9,022 bases of DNA from Bacillota bacterium (GTDB lineage: Bacteria > Bacillota > Bacilli > Lactobacillales > Streptococcaceae): the NCBI GenBank assembly GCA_021781855.1, contig JAJXWC010000087.1, forward strand, positions 1 to 9,022, read 5' to 3'. The position numbers and the translations under genes are program-made. The notes under the pieces are model-generated. The model had not been told where the DNA came from, did no database searches, and saw only the letters and a program-made list of their open reading frames with translations. This document shows, in pieces, positions 5,729 through 9,022 of this stretch (within the stretch, counting starts at the first letter, position 1; every line of letters starts with the position of its first letter).

Positions 5729-6151
5729 ATGAAACAAAATTTTGAGTTGTCCGTTGAAAGAGATACTGACGGAAAGATTATTGAAGTATTTTTTGACGAT
5801 TCGCATGAAATGGTGACTTATGCTGATTTGATAGGGCTGGCAAATGATGGTTTTCGTTTGACAAATGGAACGGAATTTCAGCAAAAAGTTTGGCTAGAAT
5901 TACCAAAAATCCCTACAGGGACAACGATTACTTATCAAGAAATGGCAAGACGTGTCGGCTCTCCAAAGGCACAACAAGCCGTTGGGCAGGCTTTGGCACG
6001 TAATCCATTACCTGTAATTTTGCCTTGTCATCGAGTGACGAAAAAGGATGGGACACTTGGCGGATTTATGGGAAAAGAGAATGCAGTAAATATCAAGCAA
6101 GAGATTTTGGACTATGAGAAAGGGCAGACGGATTTATTTTCGTTGTTGTGA
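5729..6151 (+). CDS. ogt: Methylated-DNA-[protein]-cysteine S-methyltransferase
   Basis: A suicidal DNA repair protein that moves the alkyl group from O6-alkylguanine (and O4-alkylthymine) to its own cysteine. The 140-residue protein has a short N-terminal part and a complete active-site domain: TYQE (Y69, the residue that helps flip the base), NP (92-93), PCHRV (99-103) with acceptor C100 and H101, then LGGFMGKEN and E130 of the hydrogen-bond network. The position of the conserved arginine finger (RAVG; R128 in human MGMT) reads QQAVG, with Q83 in its place, which is unusual. The product is shorter than the typical 155-170 because the N-terminal domain is reduced. The ATG is preceded by GAAAGAG. 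The gene heads the ogt-lspA-deaminase-rluD row, and its stop codon lies in the -10 region of lspA. Confidence 0.92.
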   Translation: MKQNFELSVERDTDGKIIEVFFDDSHEMVTYADLIGLANDGFRLTNGTEFQQKVWLELPKIPTGTTITYQEMARRVGSPKAQQAVGQALARNPLPVILPCHRVTKKDGTLGGFMGKENAVNIKQEILDYEKGQTDLFSLL

Positions 6152-6157
6152 TATACT
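6149..6157 (+). promoter_or_regulatory. Extended -10 box immediately upstream of lspA
   Basis: TGATATACT: TG and spacer base from the ogt stop codon (6149-6151), then TATACT (6152-6157). Only 6 nt separate it from the lspA ATG, so a normal transcription start would fall on or next to the ATG. No convincing -35 is seen. Confidence 0.5.
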
Positions 6158-6163
6158 TAAGAA

Positions 6164-6616
6164 ATGAGAAAAATAATTTCACTTGTCATTATCGTTGTCG
6201 GCATTATTGCTGACCAGCTTTTGAAGCATTGGGTTGTCGCAAATATTCAGCTCGGACAGTCGCGTCAATTTATTCCAAGGATACTTAGTTTGACTTATCT
6301 GCAAAATAATGGTGCTGCATGGTCAAGCCTTTCTGGTCAGCAGTGGTTTTTTCTGATTTTGACGCCGATTGTTATCGTTGTGGCAGGCTGGTTTTTGTGG
6401 AAAAAAATGGCGCAAAATTGGTATTTTTTTGGCTTGACGCTGATTATTGCCGGCGCTCTTGGAAATTTTATTGACCGTGTGCGGCAAGGATTTGTCGTTG
6501 ATATGTTTCAGACAGATTTTATGAATTTCCCGATTTTTAATATTGCTGATGCCTTGCTCTCAGTTGGGTTTGTGCTACTATTTATTGCAATTTTGACAGA
6601 TAAAAGTGAGCGCTAA
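6164..6616 (+). CDS. lspA: Lipoprotein signal peptidase (signal peptidase II)
   Basis: LspA is an aspartic protease of the cytoplasmic membrane that cuts the signal peptide from prolipoproteins after lipid attachment to the lipobox cysteine. The 150-residue protein has four membrane helices and the family motifs: ADQLLK with D17, NNGAAW (48-53), GNFIDRVRQGFVVDMF with D113, and FNIADA with D129. D113 and D129 are the catalytic pair. Length is typical. The gap after ogt is 12 bp. There is no real ribosome binding site (ACTTAAGAA precedes the ATG), so translation is either coupled to ogt or starts on a leaderless message from the adjacent -10 box. In related bacteria lspA is commonly followed by rluD; here a deaminase gene lies between them. 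Confidence 0.96.
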   Translation: MRKIISLVIIVVGIIADQLLKHWVVANIQLGQSRQFIPRILSLTYLQNNGAAWSSLSGQQWFFLILTPIVIVVAGWFLWKKMAQNWYFFGLTLIIAGALGNFIDRVRQGFVVDMFQTDFMNFPIFNIADALLSVGFVLLFIAILTDKSER

Positions 6617-6636
6617 TGAGTTTTTATGGGGACTAA

Positions 6637-7032
6637 ATGACAGAGCTAGAGATTTGGAAGAATTTGTTTGACAAGGCAAATGAAATCGTCAATCCGCAAG
6701 ACATCTCAGAGAAAATTTTTGTTGGAAGTGTCGGTGCTGCAATTTTAACGGCGAGCGGTACAATTTATACGGGAATAAATGTTGACACGGCTTGTTCAAT
6801 GGGCTATTGTGCGGAACGTAATGCTATAGGTACAATGCTGTTAAATCGAGAACATCAGATTGTGAAAGTGGTTGCCGTCAGACGCGGTGAGGTTACTTTA
6901 CCATGCGGAGTTTGCCGTGAATTTCTGATGAAGCTTGATAGAGAACTAAGTCCAGAAATTGAAATTCTTGTGAATATTAATCCGCTGAAAACGCTGAAAC
7001 TGAAAGAACTCCTCCCGCATTATTGGGACTGA
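6637..7032 (+). CDS. Cytidine deaminase-like zinc hydrolase
   Basis: A 131-residue member of the cytidine deaminase fold. Zinc ligands C58 (in CAE, with E60 as proton shuttle), C90 and C93 (PCGVC) are all present, and the C-terminus LKELLPHYWD resembles the end of Cdd proteins. The substrate loop reads GINVDTACSMGYCAE, where classical Cdd has NVENAS. The glutamate that binds the ribose 3'-OH is therefore aspartate (D50) here, and the loop composition leans toward the blasticidin-S-deaminase-like branch. The likely role is nucleoside salvage, but the substrate cannot be fixed from sequence. GGGGA (6628-6632) precedes the ATG by four bases. The gene lies 20 bp after lspA in the same operon. Confidence 0.82.
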   Translation: MTELEIWKNLFDKANEIVNPQDISEKIFVGSVGAAILTASGTIYTGINVDTACSMGYCAERNAIGTMLLNREHQIVKVVAVRRGEVTLPCGVCREFLMKLDRELSPEIEILVNINPLKTLKLKELLPHYWD

Positions 7033-7079
7033 CAAGGTTACTTTATTAGGAAATTTTTTCTCTTGATAATGCTTGTCAG
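7029..7079. repeat. Inverted repeat around the deaminase stop codon
   Basis: CTGACAAG (7029-7036) is the perfect reverse complement of CTTGTCAG (7072-7079), with a 35-nt AT-rich loop. The left arm contains the TGA stop. No T-run follows, so it is not a standard terminator. It could be a weak transcript structure in the deaminase-rluD gap or chance. Confidence 0.35.
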
Positions 7080-7103
7080 ATTAGATTTGAAAGAATAATA
7101 AAT

Positions 7104-8006
7104 TTGAAAATAACAATTAACGAAGAAAACAACACATTCCGTCTTGACAAAGCCCTATCAAATTTGACGGACTTGTCAAGAACACTTTTGACAGAGCTTA
7201 TTCGTGACGATAAAGTCACGGTCAATAGCGAAGTTAAAAAAGCAAAATATAAGGTAAAAACAGGCGATTTGGTTGAATTTGACGAGCCAGAGCCAGAGGT
7301 GCTTGATATTGTCGCTGAAAATATTCCACTTGAGATTGTATATGAAGATGCGGATGTAGCAGTGGTCAATAAACCGCAAGGCATGGTGGTTCATCCAGCG
7401 GCTGGACATTCTTCAGGAACGCTGGTAAATGCAGTCATGTACTGGATAAAAGACTTGTCAAGTATTAATGGGGTCGTCAGACCTGGAATTGTGCATCGGA
7501 TTGATAAGGACACGAGCGGACTTTTGATGATTGCAAAAAATGATAAAGCACACGCCAGTCTAGCCGCCCAACTCAAAGCAAAAACAAGTACGCGCCGCTA
7601 TCTTGCGATTGTTCATGGTGAAATAGCCAATGAGCGTGGGACGATTGAGGCACCAATTGGGCGCAATCCTAAAGACCGGAAAAAACAAGCAATTGTCGCA
7701 GGAGGAAAAGCTGCGGTGACACATTTTGAAGTGCTGGAGCGTTTTTCCGATTATACTTTGGTTGCTTTGCAACTTGAAACAGGGCGGACACATCAAATTC
7801 GCGTACACATGGCTTATATTGGTCATCCAGTTGCTGGCGACCCGCTTTATGCTCCTTCAAAAACACTGATACCTAATCGGGGACAATTTCTTCACGCTGA
7901 AACACTTGGTTTTATTCATCCAACCACGGAGGAGTTTTTAGAGTTTCGAGTTCCTGTCCCTGAAATTTTTGCTTCGCAGTTAGAGAAATTGAGAGAACAA
8001 GAATGA
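7104..8006 (+). CDS. rluD: RluD-family 23S rRNA pseudouridine synthase
   Basis: RluD-type enzymes convert uridines of 23S rRNA (helix 69 in E. coli) to pseudouridine. The 300-residue product has an N-terminal S4 RNA-binding domain (about 12-60), then the catalytic domain with VVNKPQGMVVHP (87-98), the catalytic motif HRIDKDTSG with D134, and ETGRTHQIRVHM (225-236). Length fits the RluA/RluD family. The start codon is TTG at 7104. No ATG or GTG occurs in frame upstream before a stop, the first internal Met is at residue 94, and the S4 domain must begin here, so the unusual start is well supported. The ribosome binding site is weak (GAAAG at 7089-7093). The gene is last in the ogt-lspA-deaminase row, and its end lies within the terminator hairpin. 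Confidence 0.94.
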   Translation: MKITINEENNTFRLDKALSNLTDLSRTLLTELIRDDKVTVNSEVKKAKYKVKTGDLVEFDEPEPEVLDIVAENIPLEIVYEDADVAVVNKPQGMVVHPAAGHSSGTLVNAVMYWIKDLSSINGVVRPGIVHRIDKDTSGLLMIAKNDKAHASLAAQLKAKTSTRRYLAIVHGEIANERGTIEAPIGRNPKDRKKQAIVAGGKAAVTHFEVLERFSDYTLVALQLETGRTHQIRVHMAYIGHPVAGDPLYAPSKTLIPNRGQFLHAETLGFIHPTTEEFLEFRVPVPEIFASQLEKLREQE

Positions 8007-8026
8007 TTGTTTTCTCAATTTTATTT
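7986..8026 (+). terminator. Terminator overlapping the 3' end of rluD
   Basis: A 15-bp stem: AAATTGAGAGAACAA (7986-8000) with TTGTTTTCTCAATTT (8007-8021), one G-T wobble, loop GAATGA containing the rluD stop, followed by TTTATTT. The hairpin is built from the last codons of rluD. It could also terminate leftward transcription weakly, since the other strand ends in TTTCTC. Confidence 0.85.
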
Positions 8027-8185
8027 CAGCAGAGCTGCTAATCCCCCACTTCTACCACGGGTGTCTATTTTGTTAAGGTGCGAACAATTTTCGAAATGAA
8101 GCAAGTCCTTTAAATTCTGATAAACTCTCAGAAAGCTCTCAGTAAAATCGGGTAGATGAAACGAGTAGAATTTGTTATGATAGAC
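8021..8185 (-). pseudogene. Possible remnant of a leftward gene (54 open codons, no start)
   Basis: The minus strand is open for 54 codons from after a TGA (8186-8188) to a TAA (8021-8023). The frame contains no Met, so it is not an intact gene. It ends in KIDTRGRSGGLAALLK and includes a DFTESFLRVYQNLKDLL stretch that looks protein-like. It runs toward the rluD terminator, as a convergent gene would. I do not recognise the family, and an open frame of this length can arise by chance in the gap. Confidence 0.25.
8173..8181 (+). promoter_or_regulatory. Extended -10 box immediately upstream of dedA
   Basis: TGTTATGAT: TG (8173-8174), T, TATGAT (8176-8181). It is 6 nt from the dedA ATG at 8188, the same geometry as at lspA. 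No -35 at normal spacing and no ribosome binding site in between. Confidence 0.55.
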
Positions 8186-8187
8186 TC

Positions 8188-8838
8188 ATGATTACAACAC
8201 TTTCAATTTTTGGTTTTTTTAACAGCATCAACGACTTGTTCACGAAATTTTTGCAAACACCGGGAAGTGAGATTTGGATTTTTGTCTTGCTTGGAGCAAT
8301 TATTTTTATTGAAACGGGAATTGTGATTTTTCCGTTCTTACCAGGAGATTCGGTGCTTTTCTTTGTCGGCGGACTTGCAGCGGCGTCAAATGGGCGATTA
8401 TCGATTGCACTTTTGATACTGGTTATGGGAATTATTGCTTTTCTTGCCAATCTTGTCAATTACGAAATTGGGCGAAGATTTGGTGATGTTATTCCCAAAC
8501 ACAAGTGGCTCAGTCGTTTTTTGAAACCCGAATATATGGACGATGCAAAAGTATTTTTCGAAAAATGGGGCGCTTGGGCAATTTTTTTAGGACGCTTCAC
8601 ACCCATCATTCGTACAGTTGTCCCATTTACTGCGGGTGCAAGCAAAATGCCGCATCGTAAATTCGTCTTATTCAATTTGCTCGGCGGTTTCGCTTGGGTA
8701 ATTGTTGCACTTGGTGCAGGTTTTCTTTTTGGACAAATTCCATTTGTCAAGAAAAATCTTGAGCTAATTATGATTGCAATTGTTGTGATTTCGCTTTTAC
8801 CAGCAGTTATCGCAGGACTACGCGGTCGTAAAAAATAG
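8188..8838 (+). CDS. DedA family membrane protein
   Basis: DedA-family proteins are cytoplasmic-membrane transporters or flippases; family members recycle undecaprenyl phosphate or move phospholipids, and mutants often show envelope and antimicrobial-peptide defects. The 216-residue protein has an amphipathic N-terminus, the re-entrant motif E42..FPFLPGDSVLF (P52, G53, D54), GRRFGD (95-100), the diagnostic FLGRFTPIIRTVVPFTAG (R136, P139, R142, P146, G150), and a C-terminal helix ending in a basic tail. Length is standard. Of the DedA subgroups it most resembles small Gram-positive homologues; the exact lipid substrate is not determined by sequence. The start has no ribosome binding site (AGACTC precedes the ATG) and is probably leaderless. 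It ends 14 bp before the response regulator, so the two may be co-transcribed. Confidence 0.92.
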   Translation: MITTLSIFGFFNSINDLFTKFLQTPGSEIWIFVLLGAIIFIETGIVIFPFLPGDSVLFFVGGLAAASNGRLSIALLILVMGIIAFLANLVNYEIGRRFGDVIPKHKWLSRFLKPEYMDDAKVFFEKWGAWAIFLGRFTPIIRTVVPFTAGASKMPHRKFVLFNLLGGFAWVIVALGAGFLFGQIPFVKKNLELIMIAIVVISLLPAVIAGLRGRKK

Positions 8839-8852
8839 GGGGAGAAGAAGTC

Positions 8853-9022
8853 ATGAAACGTCATGTTCTGGTTGTTGAAGATGAACGAAGCATTTCAGAT
8901 TATATAAAAAAAGAGCTGACTTTTGAGGAATATCAAGTCTCAACGGCTTTTGACGGTGAAGAAGCATTGGTTAAATTTGAACAGGCAAGTCCTGCAGTGG
9001 ATGTGGTGCTTTTAGATTGGAT
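8853..9022 (+). CDS. Response regulator, N-terminal receiver domain (partial)
   Basis: The frame runs off the right edge after 56 full codons. MKRHVLVVEDERSISDYI begins a classical receiver domain: acidic pocket E9, D10, E11 and the phospho-accepting D55 in VVLLDW, consistent with the OmpR/PhoB class (LLDWMLP-type continuation). The output domain and any sensor kinase lie outside the window. GGAG (8841-8844) is a good ribosome binding site 8 nt before the ATG. Adjacent to dedA with no terminator between them, so it may share the dedA transcript. Confidence 0.92.
   Translation, partial: MKRHVLVVEDERSISDYIKKELTFEEYQVSTAFDGEEALVKFEQASPAVDVVLLDW

Noticed and set aside
6983..6996. CcpA cre-like site (TGAAAACGCTGAAA) in the deaminase gene
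   Set aside because: It matches the first part of the cre consensus but lacks the CA end, and lies deep inside a coding region far from any promoter.
7073..7101. Promoter TTGTCA ... TAATAA before rluD
   Set aside because: The -10 is poor and the resulting start would fall inside the coding region. Read-through from the deaminase gene explains rluD expression more simply.
8460..8864. 134-codon minus-strand frame opposite dedA
   Set aside because: It is a shadow of the membrane-protein gene. It has Pro/Lys/Thr-rich low-complexity composition and no ribosome binding site, while the + strand frame carries all DedA motifs.

Overview
The window looks like the chromosome of a low-GC lactic acid bacterium, most likely Lactococcus or a close relative in the Streptococcaceae. 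The signs are an AT-rich sequence, extended -10 boxes (TGnTATAAT) at nearly every promoter, G-rich ribosome binding sites, and the set of protein families present. I could not search a database, so the genus is an inference. Every convincing gene is on the + strand.

Layout. (1) 1-2009 is the end of a lipoylation operon: the last 38 residues of a lipoyl-type carrier domain, then lipoyl synthase (lipA) one base later, then lipoate-protein ligase (lplA) overlapping lipA by ATGA. A strong hairpin terminator ends it. (2) 2035-2262 holds two tandem copies of a roughly 110-120 bp structured repeat, ending in an extended -10 promoter. (3) 2304-3324 is azlCD, a branched-chain amino acid exporter pair. 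(4) 3363-5155 is a conserved pair of redox/sensor-like proteins: a small DUF1858 protein and a DUF438/hemerythrin-like/PAS protein with a duplicated 14-residue tail. A terminator follows. (5) 5256-5378 is a third copy of the structured repeat, again ending in a promoter-like sequence. About 350 bp without a recognisable gene follow. (6) 5729-8006 runs ogt (DNA repair), lspA (signal peptidase II), a cytidine-deaminase-like gene and rluD (rRNA pseudouridine synthase), closed by a terminator. (7) 8188-9022 is a DedA membrane protein followed by the start of an OmpR-type response regulator.

How the genes work together. LipA and LplA supply lipoyl groups to a carrier domain, probably of a 2-oxoacid or acetoin dehydrogenase encoded upstream. 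AzlC and AzlD form one exporter. The DUF1858 and DUF438 proteins are translationally coupled and probably act together. lspA and rluD are housekeeping genes for lipoprotein processing and ribosome maturation. DedA is envelope lipid housekeeping and may be co-transcribed with the two-component regulator after it.

Most interesting signal. The three intergenic repeats keep the same nested hairpin architecture while the sequences of the paired arms differ between copies, and partners change together. This compensatory variation points to a selected DNA or RNA structure. The copies abut terminators on one side and promoter boxes on the other. I do not recognise the element. Also notable are two genes (lspA and dedA) whose -10 box lies exactly 6 nt before the ATG with no ribosome binding site, suggesting leaderless mRNAs.
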